A stretch of DNA of 64,000 bases from Curtobacterium flaccumfaciens. GTDB lineage: Bacteria > Actinomycetota > Actinomycetes > Actinomycetales > Microbacteriaceae. Below the pieces are notes generated by a model. That model searched no databases. It saw nothing but the letters and a program-made list of their open reading frames with translations, and was not told the origin of the DNA. Below are positions 1 through 10,396 of this stretch, in pieces. The first letter of the stretch is position 1, and each line of letters opens with the position of its first letter. The position numbers were made by a program, and so were the translations under genes. The stretch is from contig CP121450.1 of assembly GCA_029689965.1 (NCBI GenBank), forward strand, positions 2,976,001 through 3,040,000, in the 5' to 3' direction.

Positions 1-304
1 CGTAGTTGTCGTCCTTCGCCTGGAAGTGCTGCACGAGGTCGTCGTGCTGCTGGTCGGCCTGGTCGGACTGCTCCTTGAAGGTGACCTTCTCGTCGGGGTG
101 GGCCTTGTTCCACTTCGCGATCAGGGGCCGGACCACGTTGGAGTTGTCCTTGCCCTGCACGTACGTGATCGGGCCCCGGCTGTCCTGCCCGTTCTGCGCG
201 GTGTTCGACGCCGAGCTCCCGCTCGAGCAACCGGTGAGCACGAGGCCGATGACCGCGACCCCCGCAACCGATGCGAACCGCACCTTGGCGCGTGTTGTCT
301 TCAC
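1..304 (-). CDS. ABC transporter substrate-binding lipoprotein (partial, C-terminus outside window)
   Basis: Only the first 101 codons are present; the gene runs off the left edge. The GTG start at 304 is chosen because GGAG lies 8 bases upstream. The N-terminus is a lipoprotein signal: basic residues, a hydrophobic stretch (VAGVAVIGLVL) and the lipobox LTGC, followed by a Ser/Asn-rich linker. The mature start (GPITYVQGKDNSNVVRPLIAKW) resembles family-1 extracellular sugar-binding proteins, where the N-lobe begins with a beta strand and a helix like this. The likely role is capture of a sugar outside the membrane for an ABC importer whose permeases would lie to the left. The LacI-like operator upstream supports sugar control. 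The exact substrate is unknown; trehalose or maltose-type is possible. Confidence 0.75.
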   Translation of the reverse strand, partial: MKTTRAKVRFASVAGVAVIGLVLTGCSSGSSASNTAQNGQDSRGPITYVQGKDNSNVVRPLIAKWNKAHPDEKVTFKEQSDQADQQHDDLVQHFQAKDDNY

Positions 305-431
305 AGTGTCGTCTCCACAGTGTTCGTCTCCTCATCGAGATCACCAGGTGACGCCGATCGGGTGACGACGACGCTGCCTGGAGCAGGCGGCGCTGCCTGC
401 TGCTGGAGGAAGCTACGCCCGCTCACAGACA

Positions 432-449
432 TTCGCAACCGGTTGCAAA
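432..449 (-). promoter_or_regulatory. LacI-family operator-like palindrome
   Basis: Positions 435-446 are a perfect 12-bp palindrome with a central CCGG (GCAACCGGTTGC), flanked by TTC and AAA. This is the typical shape of LacI/GalR-family operators, with CG at the dyad. It lies about 130 bp before the start of the substrate-binding lipoprotein gene and is the only obvious dyad in the 305-531 interval. No LacI-family regulator gene is in the window, so the link to that gene is inferred from position. Confidence 0.6.
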
Positions 450-532
450 GATTCCGTGACCTGCTCGTGACCTGCCCGTTCGTCCGGCCGTGCGGAGTTC
501 CGCACGTTCACCGCCACCCGCGCGCGCTGCTG

Positions 533-561
533 TTGTCCCTGCTCCGCACCGGCCGTAGCGT
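533..561 (+). promoter_or_regulatory. Promoter of the first GT2 gene, leaderless type
   Basis: A -35 box TTGTCC (533-538), a 17-bp spacer and a -10 box TAGCGT (556-561) lie 8 bp before the ATG at 570. The spacing implies transcription begins at or next to the start codon, with no Shine-Dalgarno. The same TANNNT plus 6-8 bp plus start arrangement recurs across the window. Confidence 0.65.
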
Positions 562-569
562 CCACGACC

Positions 570-1886
570 ATGGCCCCCTCTCCGCCGGTACCACCGTGCC
601 CGCACCCCGCCGGGTGATCGGCGTCGACCTCGATGCTCCGCTTCCCCGCCTGGTCGCGGACCGGACCGGTTCGTCCGCGATGGTGATCGGCTACCGCGAC
701 GGACACCCGACCGGCACGCTCGACGTCCTGCTGACCGACGACCCCGACGATGCGACGCGTGCGCTCCACGCGCTGCAGGAGACCGTCCTCGCCGACGTCC
801 CGTCGGTACCCGACGACGCGTTGCCGACAATCTCCGTCGTGGTGTCCACCGTGGTCGACCGCGTCGAGGACCTCGGCAGACTGCTCGACGTCCTCGAGCG
901 GCTCGACTACCCGCGGCACGAGGTGATCCTCGTCGACAACCGCGTCTCGCTGCCGGACATCGACGCCCTCCCGGCCCTGCTCGAGGGCCGCGACGTCCGT
1001 CTGGTCACCGAACGCCGTCCGGGCCTCTCCGCCGGCCGGAACGCCGGTGTCGCGGCCGCGCGCGGCGACGTGGTCGCCTTCACCGACGACGACGTCCGCG
1101 TCGACCCGCGGTGGCTCCGCGCGATCGGCTCACGCTTCGTCCGCGAGCCCGGCCTCGACGCCGTGACGGGCGTGATCCTCCCGAGCGAACTGGCCACGCC
1201 GGCCCAGATCTGGTACGAGGCGTACTACGGCGGCTTCAGCGCGGAACGCACGTTCGCCCCGGTGACCATCGTCCCGACGACGTCCCGGCACGATGCGTCA
1301 CGCCCGCGTCTCCGCCGTCACGCCGTCGGGCGAGGTCCGCAAGCGCTTCGCCGTGTACGGCATCGGCGCGTACGGCGCCGGCGCGAACATGGCGTACCGT
1401 CGTTCGCTCATCGAGAGTGTCGGCGGCTTCGACACCACGCTCGGTGCCGGGTCCCCGGCCCGTGGCGGTGAGGACCTCGCGATGTTCATCGAGACCCTCT
1501 GGCGCGGCGGGCGCATCGGCTTCGAGCCCCGCGCGGTCGTGCACCACCGGCACCGCCAGACCGTCGAGGACCTCCACGCGCAGCTGCACGGCAACGGCGT
1601 CGGGTTCACCGCGCTGATGTGTGCGCTCGCCGCCAAGGACCGCCGGCACCTCGCCGTCCTCGCACGCCTGGTGCCGCTCGCCGCGAAGGTGAAGTCGAAG
1701 CAGATGGTCTCGCGCCTCGCCGGCCGTCGCGACGCCGCGACCGACGTCGCGAACGATGCCTCCACCACCCGGATCCCCCGGACGCTGGCGTACCACGAAC
1801 TGCGCGGGTTCCCCGCGGGGCCGGCTGCATGGCTCCGCAGCCGTCGCCGGTGGCGCGACGTCGAGGCAGGGCGGTTCCGGCCGTAG
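570..1886 (+). CDS. Glycosyltransferase family 2 (GT-A), EPS locus; frame broken
   Basis: Transfers a sugar from a nucleotide-sugar donor during polysaccharide assembly on the cytoplasmic face (family knowledge). The ATG at 570 needs one more C in the C-run near 576 to join the long frame, giving MAPLSAGTTVPAP. A GT2 core follows: ISVVVSTV start, EVILVDN strand, SAGRNAGVAAARGDVVAF and the metal motif TDDDVRVD. Near 1290 the frame changes again and continues with YGIGAYGAGANMAYRRS and the acidic GGEDLAMF motif, ending at 1886; about 438 residues in all. The N-terminal ~100 residues, ahead of the catalytic domain, match the two other long GT2 proteins here (1963-3276 and 12537-13984). It converges with the minus-strand GT2. 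Acceptor and sugar are unknown. Confidence 0.8.
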
Positions 1887-1962
1887 CGGAGACCGGTGCG
1901 CGAAGCCGCGCCGGAGCCCCGCGGCGACCGGGCGGACGCCCAGCGCGGATGCTCAGCGGCGG

Positions 1963-3276
1963 TCAGCGCGAGGCGAGCCTACCCGCGACGTAGCGCCACG
2001 GGCCCCCGAGCGCGGCGGTCAGCTCGGCACGCCTGAGGCCGCGCGTCGCCTCGAGGAAGTCCGCGTCCACGGGCCACCCGCCGACCGCGTCGACGGGTCG
2101 TTCGTCCACCGCCTGCCCGAGCGCCCCGAGGCGCCGCACGGCCCCCACGCCGCGCCGGAGGACCGCGGCGAGGGTCCGTGGCCGGAGCACGAGCTTCGTC
2201 ACCCACGCGCCGAGCCCGGTGCCGTAGCCCACCGCCTGCGACCGCAGCGCAGCACGGTCGGAGCGGTGCTCGTGCCAGACGACGGCCGCGGGTTCCACGG
2301 CGAGCGCCCCGCCCGCCAGCAGCACGCGGGTGAACAGGTCCGGGTCCTCGCCGGCTCGGGCCGGGCTGCCCGGGCCGAGTGCGACGTCGAAGCCGCCGAG
2401 GGCGAGCACGGGACCCCGTCGCACGGACATGTTCGCCCCGGTTCCGTAGGACCCGACGGCGAACGGGAAGAGCGGCTCGTCGGGCGGAGGCTCCGACACG
2501 CGGTAGACCCGCCGCTCGAGGTTGCGGGCCCAGGTGACGCGCTCGTCGAAGTACCGTTGCGTGGGGCTCCGGAGTTCCCCGCTCGGCACGAGGCCGGTCA
2601 CGCACCAGACGTCGTCGTCGCGTTCGTGGGCCGCGGCGATCGCACGGAGCCAGCCGCGGTCGACGACGACGTCGTCGTCGACGAACGCCACGACGTCGCC
2701 GGTCGCGAGGGCGAGACCGGCGTTCCGAGCGCGTGAGACGCCCGGTCGGGCCTCCAGCACGTACCGGACGCGGGGGTCCGCGATGGCTGCGACGACGTCG
2801 CGGGTGCGGGTGGTCGTCGGGGCGTTGTCGACCACGACGACCTCGAAGTCGTCGTGGTCGGATCCGAGGACCGACCGCACGGCGCGGCCGAGCGGCTCGG
2901 GTCGCTCGCGGGTGCCGATGACGACGGTGATCCGTCGGTCGGACCGGCCGGCGTCCACGGTTGGTCCGTCCGGGAGGCGCGTGCCGGGCAGGGCGCGCAG
3001 GGCCGGACCCAGCTCGGCCGGGTCCACTGCCCCGCTCCCGTCCACCGCGACGTCGACGAAGCCTGCGACCTCGCGCCCGTCCCTGACCATGAGGCGCGCC
3101 CGGCGGAACCCGTCGGCCGCGACGAGTTCCACCGCGTCCGCGGCGAGCGCCGCTCCTCGGTCGATCGCGCCGACCCATGCGGCACCGACCCAGGTCGGCG
3201 CCTCGGTGGAGGGCATCGCGGGCGTGAGGGTGAGCACGGCCGTGTTCGTCGCCGTCGTGCCGGCTGGCCTCGCCAT
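1963..3276 (-). CDS. Glycosyltransferase family 2 with N-terminal accessory domain
   Basis: Intact, 437 residues. The ATG at 3276 is preceded by AGGAG 4 bp away, and no other start in frame has a site this good. Residues ~25-110 form the accessory region shared with the other long GT2s (WVGAAWVGAIDRG, then RARLMVRDGREVAGFVDV). The GT2 core follows: RITVVIGTRERPEPL, FEVVVVDN, GVSRARNAGLALATGDVVAF and the DXD-type FVDDDVVVD. Further on are YGTGANMSVRRGP and GEDPDLFTR, the usual acceptor-side motifs. The C-terminal ~100 residues are basic and partly amphipathic with no clear membrane segment. It is a stand-alone minus-strand gene at the left end of the EPS locus. Sugar specificity cannot be read from sequence. 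Confidence 0.85.
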   Translation of the reverse strand: MARPAGTTATNTAVLTLTPAMPSTEAPTWVGAAWVGAIDRGAALAADAVELVAADGFRRARLMVRDGREVAGFVDVAVDGSGAVDPAELGPALRALPGTRLPDGPTVDAGRSDRRITVVIGTRERPEPLGRAVRSVLGSDHDDFEVVVVDNAPTTTRTRDVVAAIADPRVRYVLEARPGVSRARNAGLALATGDVVAFVDDDVVVDRGWLRAIAAAHERDDDVWCVTGLVPSGELRSPTQRYFDERVTWARNLERRVYRVSEPPPDEPLFPFAVGSYGTGANMSVRRGPVLALGGFDVALGPGSPARAGEDPDLFTRVLLAGGALAVEPAAVVWHEHRSDRAALRSQAVGYGTGLGAWVTKLVLRPRTLAAVLRRGVGAVRRLGALGQAVDERPVDAVGGWPVDADFLEATRGLRRAELTAALGGPWRYVAGRLASR

Positions 3277-3465
3277 GGGGCTCCTGTCGTCCGGGTGCGG
3301 GGTGGTCGGTGCCATGCTCCACGTGCTGCCGGAGCGCGGGCAACCGCGACGGGACGGCTTGCGGGGAGGGTGCGGTTTGCCGCCAGTAGGATCGTCGGTG
3401 ACGCCGGGTTCCCGGTGCCCGGTCCGCCGGGACGATGCCTGCCCTGCCGGGCACGAGGAGGACAC

Positions 3466-3651
3466 ATGGCGCTGGCCGACCCGAGGGATCGACCGGACGA
3501 CTTCGGTGCGCTGTTGGTGGTCGACGTGCCCGTCGCGACCGAGTCCTCCGTGTGCGCGGTGTGCGGTCACCCCCGGGAAGCCCACGAGCACTACCGTCCG
3601 GGGACCGACTGCGCGCTCTGCGACTGTCCGAGGTTCCGCCGGAAGCGCTGA
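3466..3651 (+). CDS. Small zinc-ribbon-like protein (61 aa)
   Basis: The ATG at 3466 has a strong GAGGAGG site 4-5 bp upstream. The C-terminal half carries CAVCGH and, 17 residues later, CALCDCPRF, so four or five cysteines in CxxC pairs plus His residues. That pattern is typical of a structural zinc knuckle. The N-terminal 25 residues are acidic and not recognised. Similar short Cys-rich proteins are common in actinobacteria with no assigned role. It sits between a minus-strand GT2 and the GT14 gene but has its own ribosome site, so membership of the EPS pathway is not implied. Confidence 0.65.
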   Translation: MALADPRDRPDDFGALLVVDVPVATESSVCAVCGHPREAHEHYRPGTDCALCDCPRFRRKR

Positions 3652-3727
3652 GCCGGTCGCACCCGGGTGGGCTGCGGCGGGACGGTGCGGGAAACCGCCG
3701 TTGACCCGCACCTGCCCGGAGGTGCCC

Positions 3728-3756
3728 TTGTCGGTGCCGATCCGCCCGCCTAGCGT
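3728..3756 (+). promoter_or_regulatory. Leaderless promoter of the GT14 gene
   Basis: TTGTCG (3728-3733), exactly 17 bp, then TAGCGT (3751-3756), followed 7 bp later by the ATG at 3764. There is no Shine-Dalgarno. It probably drives the three overlapping plus-strand genes GT14, flippase and GT4. Confidence 0.65.
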
Positions 3757-3763
3757 CGCGGAC

Positions 3764-4671
3764 ATGGCACCCTCCCCCTCAGCACTGGCGTGTGTCGTCC
3801 TCGCGCACGAGGACCCGCGCACGTCCGGCGCCTCGTGGGGGCACTGGCCCCCTTCCCGGTGCTCCTGCACTGTGATGCCGGCACCCCGGACGACGTGTTC
3901 GCAGCCATGACGGCGGACCTGCCCGGACGCGTGCAGGTCCTGCCGCGGATGCGCACCGGCTGGGCGAAGTGGGAGAACGTCGCGGCCGAGGTCGCCGGCT
4001 ACCGTGCCGCACTGGCGTCGACCGACGCCGGTCACGTCGCCGTCCTGACGGGGAGCGACTACCCGCTCGCCTCCGCGGACGAGATCGCCGGGCTGCTCGC
4101 GGCGAACCGGGACGATCGTTCGTCGACCTCCACCCGCTGCCGCACCCGGCGTGGGGTCCGGACGGCGGGCGGTCGCGGATCCGGTTCCGGCACTGGGCGT
4201 GGCGGAAGCACATGTTCCGGCTGCCGGTTCCCCGCCGTGTCCCGGACGACGTGGTGTTCGGCGGCGGCTCGCAGCTCAAGGTCCTGGCGCGGCACCACGC
4301 GCAGGCCGTCGTCGACGCGGTGGACCGTCGCCCGGACCTGGTGTCGTTCTGGCGCCGGGTGTGGATCGCCGATGAGTCGTTCGTCCCCTCGGTGCTGCTC
4401 ACACCGTCGCTGACGCCTGACTTCGGGTCGGCGCACGTGCCGCACGCGCTGTGGTGGATCGGGTGGACGGCACGAAGCAGAAGAGCCCGCCGTGGCTCGG
4501 GACCGCGGACGCCGCGCGGCTGCTCGAACGCGGTCGGAGCTCGGACGAGGCGTTCCCCGCGTGTTCGCGCGGAAGTTCTCGACGGCGCGCAGCAGCGAGC
4601 TGCTGGACGTGGTGGACCGGGCCTGCGGCCTGCGGATGTCGGCGACCCGCGACGGGGCGGTCGCACCGTGA
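3764..4671 (+). CDS. GT14-type (core-2/I-branching) beta-1,6-GlcNAc transferase-like; frame broken
   Basis: Reconstructed length is about 303 residues across four one-base losses (near 3820, 4105, 4465 and 4555), each explained by one missing G or C in a short run. The N-terminus ACVVLAHEDPRTVRRLV, then VAVLTGSDYPLAS, the FGGGSQ segment and DESFVPSVLL match bacterial GT14 proteins, in which the SDYPL and DE motifs shape the active site (family knowledge). The enzyme probably adds a branching GlcNAc-like sugar. Its TGA overlaps the GTG start of the flippase, so it is the first gene of a three-gene plus-strand operon. Real decay is unlikely because all family motifs remain. Confidence 0.75.
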
Positions 4672-6183
4672 CGGTTCCGCAGACGCGACGCGTGTCTGGC
4701 GCTGCCGAGGTGACGAGCACGGAGGGTGCCGAGGCGTCCGGCACGGCCGGTGTCGCAACAGAGGAGACCGGCAGCACCGCTGTCCGACGCGGCTCCTCGG
4801 TGCTGTTCGGCCGCGGCCTGCTGTACGTGGTCGTGTGGTCGATGCAGCTCGTGGTGAGCTCACTCGTCTCACCCGTGCTGGCCCACCTCATGCCGCCGGC
4901 CGAGTTCGGTGTGCTCGCCTCGGCGATCGCCCTGTACCAGGCGCTCGTCGTGGTCGCGGTCGCGGGCATCGACCAGGCCTCGGTGCTCCAGCGGGCGGAG
5001 GACGGCGACGACCGTCGCGCCCGTGGTCTGCTGACGGTCGGCATCGTGACCGCGGGTCTCGTCACCGCGGCCGCGCTCGTCACGATCCCGCTCTGGGCGA
5101 TGCCGCCGGGTTCGTGGGCGAGCACCCCCTCCTGCTCGTCGCGGTGCTCTGGACGGGTCCGGCCGCGATCGTGCAGATGTCCCTCGCGCTGCTCGTGGCG
5201 CAGGACCGTATCCGGGTCTTCGCCGTCACGAGCCTCCTGTCGTCCGTCGGTGGGTCGGTCATCGGTCTGGGGCTCCTCGTCGCGGTGCACGCCGACGCCA
5301 CCACGTACGCCTGGGGCGGCGTCGTCGCGCAGGGCGTGGCGATGGTGATCGGCGTGGTCGCGACGCGGCCGCGCCTCGCCGGACTGATCGACCGGGGACG
5401 GCCGCGCGGGCGTTCCGGCTCGGCGTCCCGATCGCGCTGGGGAACCTGTCGTACTTCGTGCTGAACGCCGGCGATCGGCTCGTCGTGCAGCGGCTGCTCG
5501 GCCCGGACGAGGTCGCCCGCTACCAGATCGCCTACGTCGTGGGCTCGGCGGTGATCCTGCTGCTGACCTTCACGAACCAGGCGTGGGCCCCGCACTTCGC
5601 CGCCCTCCGGGACGCCGTCGCGCGTCGGTCGCTGGCGATGCACGCCCGCGATGAGCTGTACCTGCTCCTCGCGCCGGTGCTCCTCGCGGTCACGCTCGTC
5701 TCGCCGCTGGCCCTGCCGGTCCTCGCGCCTGCGTCGTACCGGGTGGACGAGCTCACGGTCGTCGTGTTCGTCGTGGCGCTCACGGCGTTCCCCGTGGTGG
5801 CGAGCGGCGCCACCGGCCGGCTGCTGTTCGTCGCACGGCGCGGTGTGGCGGTGGGCGTCATCGCCGCGGTCGCCGGCGCCGTGAACATCGCGGCGAACAT
5901 CGTGCTCGTACCGCTGACGGGCATCGTCGGCGCCGGCATCGCGACCGTGGTCGCCTACGCGGTCCTCGCCGTGCTGCAGCAGGCGGCGCTCCCGGACCGG
6001 CGGCACTGGCGCGGCCCGTCCCGGCGCGTGGTGCTCATCGTGCTCGCGGCGCTGGCCGTCGCAGCCGTGTCCGTCTTCCTGCCGCAGGACCTGCCGTGGA
6101 ACCTCGTGCGCGCGGTCGGCGTCCTCGCCTGCCTGCCCTGGTTCCTCCGCCGCCTGCGGCTCGCTCGTGGCGGTGTCTCGTGA
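4668..6183 (+). CDS. Wzx-like polysaccharide flippase (MOP superfamily); frame broken
   Basis: About 505 residues with roughly 12-14 hydrophobic segments, for example LLYVVVWSMQLVVSSLVS, LLTVGIVTAGLVTAAALV and VAVGVIAAVAGAVNIAANIVLV. The layout and the LLTFTNQAWAPHF segment fit Wzx/RfbX lipid-linked oligosaccharide flippases, which move undecaprenyl-linked repeat units across the membrane. The GTG start overlaps the TGA of the GT14 gene by four bases, and the end overlaps the GT4 start in the same way. A Ser/Thr/Glu-rich N-terminal tail of ~45 residues precedes the first membrane segment. Two one-base losses, near 5105 (CC for CCC) and 5410 (GGG for GGGG), split it. Confidence 0.8.
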
Positions 6184-7365
6184 GCCGTCGGACGGATCGC
6201 ACGGACCCGTCGCTGCACGTCGTCGTCGCGACGAACGGGCTGGCCATCACCGGTGGCGTCGAGCGGTGCGTCCTCGAGGACGTCGGCGAGCTCGTCGCGG
6301 CCGGACACCGGGTCGAGGTCTGGCACCGACCGGACTGGACGGGCGCGCCGGACGGCGCGCGCGGACCGTTCGAGGGGCTCGGCGTCCACCTCCGGGTGAC
6401 CGACGACTACGGGTTCGGCGTCCGGTCCGCGCCGGCGGACGTCCTCCGCTTCGTCCGGGCCGGTCTCCGTCTCCGCAGATCGCGGCCGGACGTCCTCTGG
6501 CTGAACCGTCCGGAGTTCCTGCCGTGGGGCCGCGTCGTGTCCCTCGTGTCCGGGGTCCCCCTCGCCGTGCACCTGCACCACGCCCCGAACTACCGACGGA
6601 TCCGGCCCTTCGCCGGCGGCCGGACCCGGTTCCTGGCGGTGTCGAAGGCGATGGCGCGCGCGTGGGTCGGGGTCGGCGCACCGGCCGACAAGGTCGAGGT
6701 CGTCGGCAACGGCGTCGACACGGCCGCGTTCCCGCTCGCGACCGCCGCGTCCCGGCACCGCGCGCGCGTCGCCCTCGGACTCCCGGACGCCGCACCCGTG
6801 GTGCTCTGACTACGGCCGGCTCACGCGGTCGAAGGGCGTGCTCGCCCTGCTGGAGGCATGGGGTCGCGTCCGCGCGGGCGTCCCGGTCGCCGCCGGCTGC
6901 GGCCCGGCGCCGGCTCCCGTGCTCGTCCTCGCCGGCGCGCTCTACGACGACGAGGCCGAGGCGGTCACCGACGCCATCGCGGCGCTCCCCGACGGCTCGG
7001 TCCTCCGCGTCCCGGAGCGGGACGACGTGGTGCCGCTGCTGCACGCGGCCGACCTGGTGGTCGCGCCGTCGATCGAGCCGGAGGGCTTCGGCCGCGCAGT
7101 GGTCGAGGCGATGTCGACCGGACGGCCGGTCGTCGCAGCGGCGTCGGGCGGGACGGCGGAGATCCTCACCGACGAATGGGCGCGGTTCACCGTCGACCCG
7201 AGCGACACCGGTGCCCTCGCCACCGCGGTGCTGGCCGGGCTCCGTGCGGCCGCAGAGGAACCGACGCTGGCCGATCGGTGCCGTGCCTGGGTCCGGGGCC
7301 GCCACGGGCGGGAGCGGCACGTCGCCGCACTGCTCAGGTCGCTGCTCGACACCGCCCGGCTCTGA
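6180..7365 (+). CDS. Glycosyltransferase family 4 (GT-B); frame broken
   Basis: About 394 residues. The N-lobe (VVVATNGLAITGGVERCV) carries the Gly-rich loop of GT4 enzymes, and FLAVSKAMARAWVGVGAPADKVEVVGNGVD is the classic linker before the donor domain. After a one-base gain or two-base loss at 6808, the C-lobe reads YGRLTRSKGVLALLEAW and APSIEPEGFGRAVVEAMSTGRPVVA, containing the E-x7-E nucleotide-sugar motif. It is a retaining transferase by family. The GTG start overlaps the flippase stop. It ends 7 bp from the end of the oppositely transcribed GH16 gene. Confidence 0.85.
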
Positions 7366-7371
7366 ACCGCG

Positions 7372-8479
7372 TCAGCCCGTGCCTGCCGGCGGCTCCGCCG
7401 ACGGCGGCTGCTCGTCGGCCGCGGGTGTCCGGTCGTCGCCGACGGCGGTGCCCTCGGTCGGCAGCGTCGCTGCCGGGCTGGCGCCGTGCGCCGGCACGTC
7501 GATCGTCATCCAGTCGACGAGGAGCGATCCGGCGGCGGATCGCGGGGGCCGACCGTCGTTCGACCCTGCCTGCACGACGAGGTGCATGCGGGACGTGGGG
7601 ATGTTCTCCGTCGTGGAACCGACGACCGTCCCGTCGACCAGGAACGACATCCGCGCGGGCGTCCACTCGATCGTGTACGTGTGCCAGTCCTCCAGGGACA
7701 CGCCGGTGTCGTGCTGGATGCACTTCTGGCCGGGTCGTCGAGGCAGTGCACGTTGAGCCACGCCGGCGATCCGAGGGCTCCCTCCGGGAAGTCGACCTCG
7801 CCGTCCGACCAGACGTTGTCGTCGCTCCACAGCAGCACGGCGACCCCGTAGCCGTCGACCTCGTCGCTCCGCAGCCGGACGCTGTACCGGCCGGAGGTCT
7901 GGCCGCCCCACGTGCCGTCGACGAGCGGGACGACGCCGGCGGCCAGCGGGGTCCCGCTCCTCGTCGTCCGGAGCCGGACGTCGAGGACGCCGTCGCGCGC
8001 CGTGAGGGCCGACGCCGAGTACCGCCCGACCCTGCGGTGTCGGCGAAGCCGTGGTACACGGAGAACCGGTCCGCGTAGTCCGCCTCGAACCCGCCACGCG
8101 GCGTGTCGGCGGCGAAGTCCTCGGAGAACACGCGCGTCCAGCCGGCGCCGTCCGCTCCGGGCATGGCCACGCCGCTGGGGTCGGCGGTGTCGTCGGCGGT
8201 CGTCGTCGTCGGCCAGCCGGCCGCCGTGGGACCGGCCGCCGCCGCCGCGAGGACGCCGGCGGCCACGATCGCCGCTCCGGCCGCGACCGCGGTGCGCCGC
8301 CCACGGACCGCGACGCCGGAGCGGTGCCGGGAGCGACCGCGCGCGTGGGCGGGGACGGCGCCGTGGGCCGACGCGGCGTCGGACGCGAGGGTCGCGGCCC
8401 GGGCGGGGCGCGCCTCCAGGCCGGCACCCTCACCGATGCCGTCGTGACGGTCCTGGCCGTCCGTCAGCCGACCGACCAT
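7372..8479 (-). CDS. Membrane-anchored GH16 family glycoside hydrolase; frame broken
   Basis: About 369 residues. The N-terminus has a basic cytoplasmic stretch and one membrane segment (TAVAAGAAIVAAGVLAAAAA), suggesting a type II anchor or uncleaved signal. The catalytic beta-jelly-roll follows, with the GH16 signature ExDxxE seen in DGEVDFPEGAL: the nucleophile and acid/base Glu are both kept. Later strands (DWHTYTIEWTPARMSFLVDG) are typical of GH16. The family cuts beta-glucans and related chains, and EPS loci often carry one for chain-length control or release. Frame losses lie near 8040 and 7735. The start overlaps the end of the deacetylase gene by 16 bp, so it is the last gene of the 15828-7372 operon. 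Confidence 0.8.
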
Positions 8480-10396
8480 GCGCGTACCTCCGACAGTCCG
8501 ACGTTCACGGTGCTGTCCGAGACGCCGGTGACCGTGAACCGGACCCAGGTCACGGTCCTCGGGGTGAAGTCGACGGTCAGCGGATCGCCGCCGTTCGGGA
8601 GCTCCCCGACGGCGACCTGGCTGCCGTCCGAGAAGGTCAGGGTGCCGCTGGTGACCTGGTCGTCGGTGTTCGGCCGGTCGTGGAGGACGACGCGGCCGAG
8701 CCGCGCCGGTGTCGCCCAGTCGAGCTGGAGCCACACGCCGGTCGTGCCCCACGGCGCCACCCACTCGGCGGTGGGATCGTCCGGGTACCCGGACGCGACG
8801 CCGTCCACGGCCTTCGCGACCGTCTGGCCCGTGGACGGGTCGTCCCACGCCGCGGTGGGGGTCGACGAGCCGGTCACGTCCGTGAACGTCGTCGGCGGCG
8901 GTGTCGGGGTCGTCGTGTCGGTCGGCGAGTACGCGCGGATCTCGGCGAGCCCGACGTTCCGGGTCGTGCTGCTCACGCTGCCGACGGTGAAGCGGACCCA
9001 GCCGACCGGTCGCGCGGGGAAGGTGACGCGCTGCACCGAGCCGCCGTTGTCGAGCGCCGGGACGGTCACGCTCGTGCCGTCCGAGAAGGACAGGGTGCCG
9101 CCGGTGACGCGGTCGTCCGCGTTCGGGCGGTCGGCCAGGTCGACCTCGTCCAGGGTGACCGGCGACCCCCAGCTGAGCCTGGATCCAGGTTCCGGCACCA
9201 CCCCACGGCGCGACCCACTCGGCGGTCGGGGCGTCCGGGTACCCGCTCACGACGCCGTCGACGGCCTTCACCGCGGTCTGCCCGTCGGCGGGGTTCTCCG
9301 CGCTCGCCGTGACTGTCGCCGAGCCGGTGACGTCGGAGCCCTGCGGGGTCGGGTCGGTCGGGTCGGTCGGCGGGTCCGCGCTCGAGCCGACCGTGTACTG
9401 GCGGCTCAGCCACGAGCCCTCCGGACGGGAGGCGCACGTGGTGGTCGAGGCGCAGGTCTGCCCGTCGTGGGCGGCGTACGTGAAGAACGCCTCGCTCTTC
9501 TGCTGGGTCTGCGTGGCCGTGAGGTTCGACGGCCGGTCGGCGATCGGGTACCCAGGTAGCCCGTGAACGAGTGCGCCGCCTGGTACTGCTGCTGCGCGGT
9601 GTCGGTGAGGTACGCGACCGTGTGGTGGTCGCTGTGGTCGCCGTCGCCGTAGTGGCCGGCGTGGTCGAGGGTGTGGATCGCGCTCGGCGCGTAGTCCTCC
9701 ACCACGCCGAGGAGCGTCGCACGGAGGTCCGACAGCGTGTAGGTCGCCGCGTGCAGTGCCCCGGTGACGGTGTGCATGGAGGGGACGTCGCCCTGGTACA
9801 GCTTCTGCAGGCTCTGGGACCCGTCGGCGGCGAACCCGGAACCGTCGACGTTCCCGTCCGGCAGCTCCATGAAGACCAGGCTGAGGCGGGGGTCGGTGCT
9901 GAGCGTCTCGGTGCGGAGGCTGCGGCCGTCGACGACCAGCGTGCCGGTGACCCAGTCGGGGTCGACACCGCCGATGTCGGCGTAGGACGCCATCAGGCCG
10001 TCCTCGCGGCCCTGCCAGTACCACGCCGGGTTGCCGGCGTCGCCGGCGGTGACGATGACGGAGCGGACGCACTTGCCCGCGTCGATGCTCGGAACGCAGC
10101 TGGGTACCGGAGAACAGCAGGTCGTCGTCCGCGTGGGCGACGACGGTGAGGACGCGTCCGGCGCTGCAGTCAGCGCCCGCGGCCGCACCGGAGGTACTCG
10201 CTCCGGAAGCGTTCGCTCCAGAAGCGCTCGCTCCGGAAGCGCTCGCTCCGGAGGTACTCGTTCGGGGGTGGCTCGCTCGGGCGACCGCGGCACTCGGTGC
10301 CGACAGCAGGCCGACCGCGAGCAGGGATGCGACGGACGCGACGGCGATCCGCCAGGTCCAGCCCGGTCCGGCTCCGGGATGCTCAGCTCGCGGCAT
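8464..10396 (-). CDS. Secreted PIG-L/LmbE deacetylase with two discoidin-like repeats; frame broken
   Basis: About 643 residues. A Sec signal (SVASLLAVGLLSAPSAAVARA) is followed by a Ser/Ala/Gly linker. The PIG-L domain shows TVVAHADDDLLF (the HxDD zinc site), VTAGDAGNPAWYWQGRE and, at its end, HSDHHTVAYL (the second His pair). These enzymes remove N-acetyl groups from GlcNAc-type sugars using zinc. The C-terminal ~280 residues hold two tandem ~140-residue copies (KAVDG-SGYPD-PTAEWVAPWG then WVRFTVGSVS-NVGLAEIRAY), resembling F5/8-type carbohydrate-binding modules. Frame changes lie near 10100, 9560 and 9190; at the last a G5 run should be G4. The protein would act outside the cell, probably on the exported polymer. 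Confidence 0.8.
10196..10262 (-). repeat. 15-bp imperfect tandem repeat coding SGASA linker
   Basis: About four to five copies of a 15-bp unit (GCGCTCGCTCCGGAA-like) encode the repeating SGASA/SGANA linker between the signal peptide and the catalytic domain of the PIG-L protein. The unit keeps the reading frame, so copy number changes would only lengthen the linker. Confidence 0.7.

Noticed and set aside
3277..4035. Longer N-terminus of the minus-strand GT2 (690 residues)
   Set aside because: The extra part is antisense to the zinc-ribbon and GT14 genes, and a strong ribosome site sits before the ATG at 3276.
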